The notes: a model not told the origin generated them from the sequence alone. A DNA stretch of 6,656 nucleotides from Bacillota bacterium (GCA_023443925.1 JAEZSL010000347.1:1-6656); one strand, 5' to 3'. Shown: positions 1-6,378, numbered from the stretch's first letter. Translations and numbers: made by a program.

Positions 1-1
1 T

Positions 2-211
2 GATTTCCAGGGACCTTTGGTATATTTAAGCCAGCCTAAATCCTATACCGTATCCATTGCCTTAAAGCTTTTTGCGGATTCTTCTTCAAGAACGGATTAC
101 GGTGCCATGTTTGCCATGTCCACTTTATCTTTAATTCCGGTATTTTTAATCTTCCAATTCTTTAACCGGTATCTGACAGAAGGAATCAGCACCAGCGGGC
201 TGAAGGGGTGA
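2..211 (+). CDS. Sugar ABC transporter permease (MalG/CUT1 type), C-terminal end only
   Basis: This is the last 69 codons of a membrane permease whose start lies left of the window. The visible part begins DFQGPLVYLSQPKSYTVSIA, the segment that follows the EAA cytoplasmic loop in MalG/AraQ-like carbohydrate permeases. A hydrophobic span at about residues 35-55 (FAMSTLSLIPVFLIFQFFNR) is the final transmembrane helix. The ending RYLTEGISTSGLKG matches the typical family C-terminus (Q/N-R-Y-x-x-x-G-I-x-x-G-x-x-K-G). Such permeases pair with a second permease, a lipoprotein binding protein and a shared MsmX-like ATPase to import oligosaccharides. The stop codon lies five bases before the xylosidase start, and the xylosidase ribosome binding site sits inside the last permease codons, so the two genes are co-transcribed and probably translationally coupled. 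The substrate cannot be read from this fragment; xylo-oligosaccharides are inferred from the neighbour. Confidence 0.9.
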   Translation, partial: DFQGPLVYLSQPKSYTVSIALKLFADSSSRTDYGAMFAMSTLSLIPVFLIFQFFNRYLTEGISTSGLKG

Positions 212-216
212 TAAGT

Positions 217-1779
217 ATGATTCAGAATCCAATTTTAAGGGGCTTTTGCCCGGACCCCAGTATAATCCGGGTAGGAGAAGATTATTATATTGCCACTTCC
301 ACCTTTGAATGGTGGCCGGGAGTTAAGTTATTCCATTCCAGGGATTTAAAACACTGGGAACAGCTGCCTTCCCCATTAAACCGGAGGAGCCAGCTGGATA
401 TGACAGGAGATCCTGCTTCCGGCGGTATCTGGGCACCGTGCCTGAGTTATGATGACGGAATTTTTCACCTGGTTTACACCGATGTGAAAACCAAGAAAGG
501 CCGTTATTATAACAACCACAATTATGTAATACAAACTTCGGATATCCGGGGAGAATGGACCGAACCTGCTTATTTAAACAGTACCGGCTTTGACCCATCC
601 CTGTTTCATGACATAGACGGCAAAAAGTATCTGGTAAATATGAGAAACGGCTTTAAGGGAATTTTATTGCAGGAATATGATCCGGTTAACAAAAAACTGA
701 CCGGCGAAATTAAAAATATATTTAGCGGAACCATTGCCGGTTTTACCGAAGGGCCCCATCTGTACCGGGTTGGAGAATGGTATTACCTGATTACGGCAGA
801 AGGCGGAACCGGTTATGGACACTGTGTAACCCAGGCAAGGGCTAAATCAGTATGGGGGCCTTATGAGGCAGATCCCGAAAATCCTATGCTGACCTCAAAA
901 AGCAACGATGAGGGAATTCTTAAAAAATGCGGCCATGCCGATTTTACCGATACGCCCTTTGGTGAATGGTACATGGTACACCTTTGCGCCAGACCGCCGA
1001 AAGGAAACACCTCCTGCCTTTTAGGCCGGGAAACGGCTATCCAGAAGGTATATTGGAATGAAGAGGGGTGGTTAAGGCTTTCCCAGGGCGGCAGACAGGC
1101 TTTTGAATATGTAGAAGAGCCGGTAAATACAGAAGGATATATATTTCCGGAGAAAGGCTCAAAGGATGATTTTGACAGTGATGAACTAGATGTATCCTAT
1201 GTATCGCCCAGAATTTCAGCTGGAAATAAGATGAGTCTTAAAGAAAGAAAGGGTTATCTAAGGCTGTACGGCCAGGAATCTTTAAATTCCCTGCACCGGG
1301 TTACCATGGCTGCCGTCAGGCAAAGCGAATACCAGGTAAAAGTTGAAACCTCTGTGGATTTTAATCCGTCCCATCCGGAACAGCTGGCAGGCCTTACATA
1401 CTTTTATGATGCCCTGAATTTTTATATCTTTGGCAAAACCGTGGATGAAGAAGGCAGAGCGGTGCTTACAATGTTAAAAAGTGATGGAGGAGTTATTACC
1501 GATGAGATAGAGCCAATTCCTCTTAAATCCGCCGGTATCCTATATCTTCGGATTCGGACAGATGCCAGGGGAGAGAAAGCAGAATTCTCTTATTCCGAAG
1601 ATCTAAAAGCTTGGGAGAGAGCAGCAGGAGAGGCCTCTACGGAGATTCTTACCGATGAACACTGCCGGGGGTTTACCGGAGCACATTTTGGAATGTACTG
1701 TCACGACATGACCGGAGGAGAAGGTTATGCCGATTTTGATTATTTTATATATGAGAATTTAAGCGATAAGGAAATTTAA
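217..1779 (+). CDS. xynB: GH43 beta-xylosidase (possible alpha-L-arabinofuranosidase side activity), cytoplasmic
   Basis: This 520-residue glycoside hydrolase family 43 enzyme should release xylose from the non-reducing ends of imported xylo-oligosaccharides. The N-terminus (NPILRGFCPDPSIIRVGEDYY) is the hallmark of the Selenomonas SXA/XynB3-type clade. The inverting catalytic set of the five-bladed propeller is visible: Asp13 in CPDPS (base), Asp126 in GFDPS (pKa modulator) and Glu178 in TEGPH (acid). The CGHADF segment (His240) and RETA (Arg271) fit active-site positions of this clade. Residues from about 315 to 517 form the C-terminal concanavalin-like beta-sandwich domain that closes the active site in family members. 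There is no signal peptide, so the enzyme acts inside the cell on sugars brought in by the upstream transporter. The ATG at 217 was chosen because AGGGG lies about 9 bases upstream; an in-frame GTG at 208 would overlap that site. Length is near the usual 530-540. Catalytic residues are read by eye, not aligned. Confidence 0.95.
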   Translation: MIQNPILRGFCPDPSIIRVGEDYYIATSTFEWWPGVKLFHSRDLKHWEQLPSPLNRRSQLDMTGDPASGGIWAPCLSYDDGIFHLVYTDVKTKKGRYYNNHNYVIQTSDIRGEWTEPAYLNSTGFDPSLFHDIDGKKYLVNMRNGFKGILLQEYDPVNKKLTGEIKNIFSGTIAGFTEGPHLYRVGEWYYLITAEGGTGYGHCVTQARAKSVWGPYEADPENPMLTSKSNDEGILKKCGHADFTDTPFGEWYMVHLCARPPKGNTSCLLGRETAIQKVYWNEEGWLRLSQGGRQAFEYVEEPVNTEGYIFPEKGSKDDFDSDELDVSYVSPRISAGNKMSLKERKGYLRLYGQESLNSLHRVTMAAVRQSEYQVKVETSVDFNPSHPEQLAGLTYFYDALNFYIFGKTVDEEGRAVLTMLKSDGGVITDEIEPIPLKSAGILYLRIRTDARGEKAEFSYSEDLKAWERAAGEASTEILTDEHCRGFTGAHFGMYCHDMTGGEGYADFDYFIYENLSDKEI

Positions 1780-1809
1780 GTGGTAAGGAAACTTAAGCGA
1801 TCAGGAAAA
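1759..1809. repeat. Three tandem 17-bp imperfect repeats at the convergent gene ends
   Basis: Three directly adjacent copies with an exact 17-base period are seen: TTAAGCGATAAGGAAAT (1759-1775), TTAAGTGGTAAGGAAAC (1776-1792) and TTAAGCGATCAGGAAAA (1793-1809). The first copy encodes the last xylosidase codons, the xylosidase stop codon lies in the second copy, and the third ends directly against the stop codon of the AraC gene. TTAAGT (1776-1781) can pair with ACTTAA (1791-1796), but no GC-rich stem with a T-tract is present, so a classical terminator is not supported. Confidence 0.8.
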
Positions 1810-2715
1810 TTACCTGCTGCCCTCCTGTTCCGTCTTCTTATCCCGGATCGGCTGGGTCATTTTGCGGTATTGCTTACGGTACTTAAGGGGAGAGGTTTCC
1901 GTAAAATTAGAGAATACTTTCTCAAAGTAGGTAATGCTTTCATAGCCTAAGGCTGCAGCAATATCCGTTATGCTTAAATCCGTATCGATAAGCAGCTGCT
2001 GGGCTTTTTGTATGCGGTTGATATTGATATATTCACTTACGGTAAAGCTGGTTACTTCTTTGAAAATCCGGCTCAGATAGCACTTACTGATAAAAAAGCG
2101 TTTCGCAAGATCATCCAGGGATCTGGCTTCTGTTGAATGGGACATGATGTAAGAAGCCACTTCACTGACTTTCTTGTGTTTGGCGGTCATAGCCAGATCG
2201 GAAGTCAATCCGGTATTCTCTTTTAAGTTGCTTCTTAAAGCGAAAATCAGCAAAGAGCTCAGTTTCATCATAGCCATGGCATTATAATGAGGCTGCTTCT
2301 GGTGAAGTTCGTCTGCAATTCCCAAAAGCAGTGATTTCACATAATGCTGTCCGTTTAGGTCCAGCTTTAATACCCCGTAATTGGAGGAGAAAAATTGAGA
2401 AAGGGAAATACCGCAGGTGGTCTGCAGGAAAGTCTGAAAAGGTTCCGCTTTTAACTCAATTAAGATACGGTCATGATAAGATTTACCGCCGGCAACTCCG
2501 GTTTTATGAATCTGGCCTTTGTTAATGAACACGAGGCTTCCCTCTTTTACAAGGTAGGTCTGGTTTTCTATGAAATAATAGCGTTCGCCTTCTAACAGGT
2601 AATAAATTTCATATTCGTCATGAACATGCTTTGAAGGCATGTTATATTCGTAATTACGTATAATCCTGTCTATGCAGATGCCGTCCATAGTTTCCTCAAA
2701 AACGATTTTTCTCAT
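1810..2715 (-). CDS. AraC-family transcriptional regulator with N-terminal cupin sensor domain
   Basis: This 301-residue regulator probably senses a sugar and controls the neighbouring glycosidase and transporter genes. Residues about 15-90 form a cupin-type AraC ligand-binding domain, with HVHDEYEIYYLLEG (30-43) and a following EGSLVFINKGQIH (58-70), the usual metal- or sugar-binding beta-barrel signature. Residues about 182-284 are the double helix-turn-helix domain: SLDDLAKRFFISKCYLSRIFKE is the first motif, and SITDIAAALGYESITYFEKVFSN followed by SPLKYRK is the highly conserved second one. The ATG at 2715 (MRKIVFEE) is preceded by GGGGGA at proper spacing. An in-frame extension of 30 codons upstream is open but lacks a good ribosome binding site and family similarity. 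The gene converges on the xylosidase and diverges from the GH4 gene, the typical position of a local activator. Its leader is about 165 nt from the predicted promoter. The ligand is unknown. Confidence 0.93.
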   Translation of the reverse strand: MRKIVFEETMDGICIDRIIRNYEYNMPSKHVHDEYEIYYLLEGERYYFIENQTYLVKEGSLVFINKGQIHKTGVAGGKSYHDRILIELKAEPFQTFLQTTCGISLSQFFSSNYGVLKLDLNGQHYVKSLLLGIADELHQKQPHYNAMAMMKLSSLLIFALRSNLKENTGLTSDLAMTAKHKKVSEVASYIMSHSTEARSLDDLAKRFFISKCYLSRIFKEVTSFTVSEYININRIQKAQQLLIDTDLSITDIAAALGYESITYFEKVFSNFTETSPLKYRKQYRKMTQPIRDKKTEQEGSR

Positions 2716-2772
2716 AATTTCCCCCAAATGTAGTATTCCAGCTGGGCTGGTATACCGACGCAGAATAATATC

Positions 2773-2796
2773 TGAAACAAGTTTCACAGAGTGAAA
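2773..2796 (-). promoter_or_regulatory. cre-like palindrome and overlapping inverted repeat in the regulator leader
   Basis: TGAAACAAGTTTCA (2773-2786) matches the CcpA catabolite-response element consensus TGWAANCGNTNWCA at every defined position except the central CG, which is AA. The right half overlaps a second perfect inverted repeat, TTTCAC-AGA-GTGAAA (2782-2796), so the middle arm can pair with either flank. The site lies about 58 bases upstream of the AraC ATG and about 95 bases downstream of its predicted promoter, a position where a bound CcpA would act as a roadblock. Loss of the central CG lowers confidence. Confidence 0.35.
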
Positions 2797-2888
2797 GAAC
2801 CACATTGTAGTCTTACTCTCTTTTTTTGAATTATGTTAAGTCAATATAGTTTGAAAAACTCAGAAAACAAGCAATATTTTATAAGATT

Positions 2889-2916
2889 ATTATACCATAT
2901 TATATTATAATGTCTA
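2889..2916 (-). promoter_or_regulatory. Predicted sigma-A promoter of the AraC-family gene
   Basis: On the minus strand a -35 box TAGACA (2916-2911, 5 of 6 matches to TTGACA) is followed by a 16-base spacer and a perfect TATAAT (2894-2889). Transcription would start near 2882, leaving a leader of roughly 165 nt. The surrounding sequence is very AT-rich, so other -10-like hexamers also occur, but this pair is the best-spaced one. Confidence 0.55.
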
Positions 2917-2946
2917 GCATAAACATAAATGATCAGAAAAAGAAAG

Positions 2947-2980
2947 CCGGTTTTATCTCGCAAATAACAAATTAAACCGG
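2947..2980. promoter_or_regulatory. Dyad CCGGTTT-N20-AAACCGG upstream of the GH4 gene
   Basis: Seven-base arms CCGGTTT (2947-2953) and AAACCGG (2974-2980) are perfect inverted repeats around 20 bases, in an AT-rich intergenic region between the divergent regulator and GH4 genes. It could be an operator for a dimeric regulator or a leader hairpin. It lacks a terminal T-tract, so a terminator is unlikely. I could not identify a well-spaced promoter for the GH4 gene; this dyad may lie near it. Confidence 0.35.
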
Positions 2981-2988
2981 TAAAAAGT

Positions 2989-3031
2989 TTTGTGCCCGCT
3001 AATCAAAAGTACACGGTATACCTGGCACAAA
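2989..3031 (+). promoter_or_regulatory. Dyad TTTGTGCC-N27-GGCACAAA in the GH4 leader, enclosing GGTATACC
   Basis: Perfect 8-base arms TTTGTGCC (2989-2996) and GGCACAAA (3024-3031) flank a 27-base loop, ending about 38 bases before the GH4 start codon. The loop contains CGGTATACC (3014-3022). The same nonamer occurs on the minus strand at 2757-2749, about 33 bases before the AraC-family start codon, and so faces its gene in the same way. This suggests a binding site shared by the two divergent genes or a leader RNA structure. No protein-site pairing can be shown from the sequence alone. Confidence 0.35.
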
Positions 3032-3069
3032 CCTCAAAGCGCAGAAAACAGCGCAGGAATGGAGGACAT

Positions 3070-4467
3070 ATGGAATATCAGAACAATAAAGTAAAAGATT
3101 TAAAAATATCCTACATAGGCGGCGGTTCCAGAGGCTGGGCCTGGACCTTTATGACAGACCTGGCGCTGGAACCGGCATTAAGCGGCACCATCTGCCTGTA
3201 TGATCTGAATAAGAATGCGGCCGTAAATAACCAGATTATCGGTAACCGGCTGTATGACAGAGAGGATACCTGCGGAAAATGGAAGTACACGGTAGCAAAC
3301 GATCTAAAGGAAGCACTAACCGGTGCAGACTTTGTTATTATCTCTATTTTGCCCGGTACCTTTGACGAGATGGAAAGTGATGTTCATCTTCCGGAACGTC
3401 TTGGTATTTATCAATCCGTTGGTGATACGGCCGGTCCGGGCGGAATTGTCCGTGCACTCCGTACTATCCCCATGTTTGTGGAGATCGCAGAGGCGGTTAA
3501 AGCCTACGCGCCAGAAGCCTGGGTAATCAATTATACCAATCCCATGTCTCTCTGTGTCAAAACCCTGTACCACGTATTTCCGGAAATTAAAGCTTTTGGC
3601 TGCTGCCATGAAGTGTTTGGCACACAGAAACTGCTTAAACATATAACGGAAGAATCTCTTGGGATAAAAGATATTAAAAGAGAAGAGATTTTTGTTAATG
3701 TGCTGGGTATCAACCATTTTACCTGGTTTGATCAAGCGTCCTACAAAGGAATCGATCTCTTTTCTGTGTACCGTGATTACATTGACGAACATTTTGAAGA
3801 AGGTTATCATGAAAATGATAATAACTGGGCCAATAGCATGTTTGACTGTCATCACAGGGTAAAATTTGACCTGTTCCGTAAATACGGCCTCATTGCTGCG
3901 GCCGGTGACCGGCATCTGGCGGAATTCATGCCGGGAGAGGAATATTTAAAGGATCAGGAAACCGTTAAGGAATGGAAGTTTGCATTAACAACGGTTGCCT
4001 GGAGAAAAGAGGATCTTAAGAACCGCCTTTTAAAGAGTAAAAAACTGGTGGAAGGAGAGGATGTGGAATTAAAACCCTCCGGTGAAGAAGGAATTCTTTT
4101 AATCAAGGCATTATGCGGCCTGGAGAGAGTAATCAGCAATGTAAATATACCGAATAAGGACCGGCAGATTAAAAACCTTAAGGAGGAGGATATTGTTGAG
4201 ACCAATGCGGTATTCGAACGCGACTCCATCCGTCCCATTATTGCAGGGGAATTACCGGAGAAGGTATTAAATCTGATAACACCCCATCTGGAAAATCATG
4301 ATACGGTTCTAAAAGCTGCCTTAAACTGCGATGAATCCCTGGTGGTAAAAGCCTTCCTAAATGATCCGCTGGTGAAAGGCAGAGCAGCAGAAGCCGAAGT
4401 AGCAAAACTAGTGAAAGATATGATTGCAGGTACAATAAAATATCTGCCAAAAGGCTGGAATAAATAA
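3070..4467 (+). CDS. lplD: GH4 NAD-dependent glycosidase with CHEV motif, probable alpha-galacturonidase (LplD-like)
   Basis: This 465-residue glycoside hydrolase family 4 enzyme uses NAD+ and Mn2+ in a redox-elimination mechanism. The N-terminal Rossmann motif is IGGGS (16-20), with Asp45 in LYD at the expected ribose-binding position. GDTAGPGG (118-125) and NYTNPM (154-159) are family blocks. Cys179-His180-Glu181-Val182 is the CHEV motif, and GINH gives His216; Cys179 and His216 are the expected metal ligands. CHEV is known from B. subtilis LplD alpha-galacturonidase and a Thermotoga enzyme described as alpha-glucuronidase, and differs from CDMP, CNVP, CHSV and CHGH subgroups. Beside a beta-xylosidase, removal of glucuronic acid from xylo-oligosaccharides is therefore a real alternative to galacturonic acid. 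The ATG at 3070 has GGAGG four bases upstream; the open frame continues to 2992 without a better start. No signal peptide, so cytoplasmic. The family is sure; the substrate is inferred from the motif. Confidence 0.9.
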   Translation: MEYQNNKVKDLKISYIGGGSRGWAWTFMTDLALEPALSGTICLYDLNKNAAVNNQIIGNRLYDREDTCGKWKYTVANDLKEALTGADFVIISILPGTFDEMESDVHLPERLGIYQSVGDTAGPGGIVRALRTIPMFVEIAEAVKAYAPEAWVINYTNPMSLCVKTLYHVFPEIKAFGCCHEVFGTQKLLKHITEESLGIKDIKREEIFVNVLGINHFTWFDQASYKGIDLFSVYRDYIDEHFEEGYHENDNNWANSMFDCHHRVKFDLFRKYGLIAAAGDRHLAEFMPGEEYLKDQETVKEWKFALTTVAWRKEDLKNRLLKSKKLVEGEDVELKPSGEEGILLIKALCGLERVISNVNIPNKDRQIKNLKEEDIVETNAVFERDSIRPIIAGELPEKVLNLITPHLENHDTVLKAALNCDESLVVKAFLNDPLVKGRAAEAEVAKLVKDMIAGTIKYLPKGWNK

Positions 4468-4535
4468 TAAAGAATACTTAACTGAGATTAAAAGATTAAA
4501 ATAATTAACCAGAATTCATATAGTGAGGTAATAAA

Positions 4536-4594
4536 ACGGCCGGTATTTTGAAAGTTTTATATGCTTATAAGAAACTTGCAGAAATACCGGCTGT
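4536..4594. terminator. Long hairpin between convergent genes, probable bidirectional terminator
   Basis: Perfect 10-base arms GCCGGTATTT (4539-4548) and AAATACCGGC (4582-4591) extend to 13 pairs with one G-U. The 33-base centre folds further: AAGTTT (4552-4557) with AAACTT (4572-4577), then TATA with TATA around a TGCT loop. It sits between the GH4 stop (4467) and the stop of the convergent ABM-like gene (4610). On the minus strand the stem is followed by TTTTATTA, a fair terminator tail. On the plus strand the tail is only moderately T-rich. A small palindromic mobile repeat is an alternative. Confidence 0.6.
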
Positions 4595-4609
4595 AATAAT
4601 TCGATTTAT

Positions 4610-4963
4610 TTACGAAACTGTCTTATATTCTTCAAATGCAACTTCCGTTACAAAAGTTTCTTTTATAGACTGGAGCTTCTTAAAGTGCTCTGTTTCTTTA
4701 TGTACATTCAAAGAATCCCTGTCCTTCCAGACTTCAATCAACAGAAGTTGATTCGGTGAAGCTGCCGGATAATAGTAATCGTACCGGATATTACCCTCCT
4801 CCAGGCGGGATTTTTCCGGAATTGCAGCCACTGCTATACTCTGATAGAATTCCTCTCTTTTGCCGTCTTTTACGGTATAGGTAACATTTAAAACAATTGC
4901 TGTATTACCAGGCACTTCCGGTAATTTAATAAGAGCTTTTTCAATCGGGATATTATTTTCCAC
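4610..4963 (-). CDS. Small ABM-domain (antibiotic biosynthesis monooxygenase / YgiN-like) protein
   Basis: This 117-residue protein has the ferredoxin-like dimeric alpha/beta-barrel ABM fold over residues about 21-113. The first beta strand is TAIVLNVTYTVKDGKREEF. The mid-domain block EEGNIRYDYYYPAASPNQLLLIEVWKDRDSLNVHKETEHFKKL carries the E-x-G-x-x-x-Y, the E-x-W-K-D and the H-x-x-T-x-H-F positions typical of the family. Members include quinol monooxygenases, the AI-2 processing isomerase LsrG and many uncharacterised enzymes, so the reaction cannot be assigned. The GTG at 4963 is preferred because GAGAGG lies six bases upstream. The ATG at 4981 would add six residues but has only AGGA two bases away. 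The gene is monocistronic here, convergent with the GH4 gene across a long hairpin and divergent from the coiled-coil gene. No functional link to the sugar genes is evident. I found no convincing promoter for it. Confidence 0.85.
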   Translation of the reverse strand: MENNIPIEKALIKLPEVPGNTAIVLNVTYTVKDGKREEFYQSIAVAAIPEKSRLEEGNIRYDYYYPAASPNQLLLIEVWKDRDSLNVHKETEHFKKLQSIKETFVTEVAFEEYKTVS

Positions 4964-5100
4964 TTTGCACCTCTCTTTCATAATCCTATTTAGATAATTA
5001 CGAAACAAAATAGTTTTCCGAATATCCCATACAGATGATACGAATTCCAAAGCTTCCGTTGCCCTCCAGGCAAGATTCAGCTCTTAAATTGTATCAGCTG

Positions 5101-5176
5101 CATGGGGTGTAGATATAGCAATGATGTTCCATATTTACCTAAAATCCTCATTATGATACATATCTACATTCTACGC
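5101..5176. other. Long imperfect dyad in the divergent intergenic region
   Basis: TGTAGATAT (5108-5116) and ATATCTACA (5160-5168) are perfect 9-base inverted repeats. Pairing continues outward with wobbles towards 5101 and 5176, and inward through AATGA with TCATT. It lies in the 433-base stretch 4964-5396 between the divergent ABM-like and coiled-coil genes, upstream of the predicted rightward promoter. Apart from this dyad, a small TTGCC-CTCCA-GGCAA hairpin (5059-5073) and the promoter, I see nothing coding in that stretch. It may be an operator or part of a leader RNA of the leftward gene. Confidence 0.35.
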
Positions 5177-5286
5177 CGTGTTCTCAAATTTATATTAATA
5201 TATTTCAGGACATGTTACAATCATTAAAATTATATGATAAGAAGATGAAAATTTCTATAAACTTGGATTAAAAATCCGTTGTTTTC

Positions 5287-5315
5287 TTGCTATCCGGACC
5301 ATACCGGCATATAAT
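5287..5315 (+). promoter_or_regulatory. Predicted sigma-A promoter of the coiled-coil gene
   Basis: TTGCTA (5287-5292, 4 of 6 to the -35 consensus), a 17-base spacer, and a perfect TATAAT (5310-5315). The start of transcription would be near 5322, giving a leader of about 75 nt before the ATG at 5397. The spacer contains two CCGG tetramers (5294-5297 and 5304-5307) in a rough dyad, a possible repressor site. Confidence 0.6.
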
Positions 5316-5396
5316 CAAGGTAAAAGAAGGATTACGGAACAACTTAAGGTTATTCGCGTATATATAGAAGCCATATTCGGCGGATGGGAGTTTTTT

Positions 5397-6335
5397 ATGT
5401 TTGAAGAAATAAATAAGGAAATGGAAGAACTAAAACAGGGCATTAACCGGCTGCGGAAGTCAGATTATATGCTGCAGAGCCTTAATGACCAGCTAAGGAA
5501 ACTGGAAGCTGACAAAATAAAACTTGAGGTAGAACTGGACAGGGAAGAACTTGATGTTGAGAATCTGAATAAAAAAAGCCTTACCACAATCTTTTATTCT
5601 GTTTTAGGCAGCAGGGAAAAGCAGCTGGAAAAAGAGCGGCAGGAGGCATTGGCGGCCAGACTGAAATTAGAGGACAACTTAAAGCAGATAGAAGATTTGA
5701 AATTGCAGATAGCAAAACTCCGGCAGGAAAGAAAACAATATCAAAACAGCGAGGTTTTATATAATCAGTTATACCAGAAAAAATACGATCATTTAAAAAG
5801 CAGCGGCAATCCATATTATCAGAAAATTATGGAGCTGGAAGATGGGATTGGGAACTGCAAAGCAAGTCTTAAAGAGATTAAGGAGGCTGTTACGGCCGGT
5901 TACCTTGTTATGGATCAGATAGAGAATGCCGAGACCAGCCTTAACAGTGCGGAAGGCTGGGGAACCTGGGATGTACTGGGCGGTGGCTTCTTTACGGATA
6001 TGATGAAGCATTCCCATATTGATGATGCCAGGGATACGGTTACAAAAATCCAGTCCTTACTAAACAGTTTCCGTACGGAACTGGCAGATGTGACGATTCA
6101 CTCGGAAATCCAGCTCCAAATAGAGGGCTTTGCCAAATTTGCTGATTTCTTCTTTGACGGACTTATATCAGACTGGGTGATTCAGTCTCGTATTAAGGAC
6201 TCCCTGGAGAGCGTGCAGCGTGTCAAATCGGAGGTTAGCAGCGTACTCAGTAAACTGGAACAGATGGAAGCCGGTGTAAACACAGAATTTAACCGGCTTA
6301 ACCGGGAATTATCCGAGTTTATTGAAAATGTCTGA
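5397..6335 (+). CDS. Soluble coiled-coil protein of unknown function with a Gly/Trp-rich central motif
   Basis: I do not recognise a named family for this 312-residue protein. It has no signal peptide or transmembrane span. Residues about 1-60 and 73-120 are charged, Leu/Glu/Lys-rich heptad-like helices predicted to form a coiled coil, broken by SLTTIFYSVLGS (61-72), which could be a turn or hairpin tip. A second helical part starts near 140. The centre holds a distinctive block, GWGTWDVLGGG (187-197) followed by DMMKHSHIDDA (201-211), unusual inside an otherwise coiled-coil protein and likely the functional or conserved core. An aromatic patch FAKFADFFFDGLISDW (245-260) precedes a final helical segment ending in SEFIENV. 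GGGAG lies six bases before the ATG, supporting the start. It appears to be a single-gene unit with its own promoter, followed by a T-box leader for an unrelated gene. Base use resembles its neighbours. A structural, stress or envelope-associated role is possible but unsupported. Confidence 0.85.
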   Translation: MFEEINKEMEELKQGINRLRKSDYMLQSLNDQLRKLEADKIKLEVELDREELDVENLNKKSLTTIFYSVLGSREKQLEKERQEALAARLKLEDNLKQIEDLKLQIAKLRQERKQYQNSEVLYNQLYQKKYDHLKSSGNPYYQKIMELEDGIGNCKASLKEIKEAVTAGYLVMDQIENAETSLNSAEGWGTWDVLGGGFFTDMMKHSHIDDARDTVTKIQSLLNSFRTELADVTIHSEIQLQIEGFAKFADFFFDGLISDWVIQSRIKDSLESVQRVKSEVSSVLSKLEQMEAGVNTEFNRLNRELSEFIENV

Positions 6336-6378
6336 AAATATGACAGATAGCTTGGTACAGAATAGTATTGGTCCAGTA

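Noticed and set aside
208..216. Upstream GTG start for the xylosidase
   Set aside because: It overlaps the permease stop and the purine-rich ribosome binding site; the ATG at 217 gives the normal family N-terminus and proper spacing.
2716..2805. 30-codon N-terminal extension of the AraC-family protein
   Set aside because: It crosses the cre-like palindrome and GGTATACC site, shows no family similarity, and the ATG at 2715 has a good GGGGGA ribosome binding site.
2906..2911. TATAAT on the plus strand as the GH4 promoter
   Set aside because: No acceptable -35 box lies 16-18 bases upstream, and the AT-rich tract produces such hexamers by chance.
2992..3069. In-frame extension of the GH4 protein from GTG 2992
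   Set aside because: Basic, low-complexity translation without a Shine-Dalgarno sequence; GGAGG sits four bases before ATG 3070 and the Rossmann motif follows at the usual distance.
3316..3915. 199-codon open frame on the minus strand inside the GH4 gene
   Set aside because: It is the antisense of strongly conserved GH4 blocks, has no recognisable domain, and is best explained as a shadow frame.
4548..4751. 67-codon plus-strand frame across the hairpin and the ABM-like gene
   Set aside because: It runs through the terminator hairpin and antisense to a clear ABM domain.
4964..5050. Longer starts of the ABM-like protein (ATG 4981, TTG 5050)
   Set aside because: The TTG form has no well-placed ribosome binding site and adds non-family sequence. 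ATG 4981 remains possible but its AGGA is too close.
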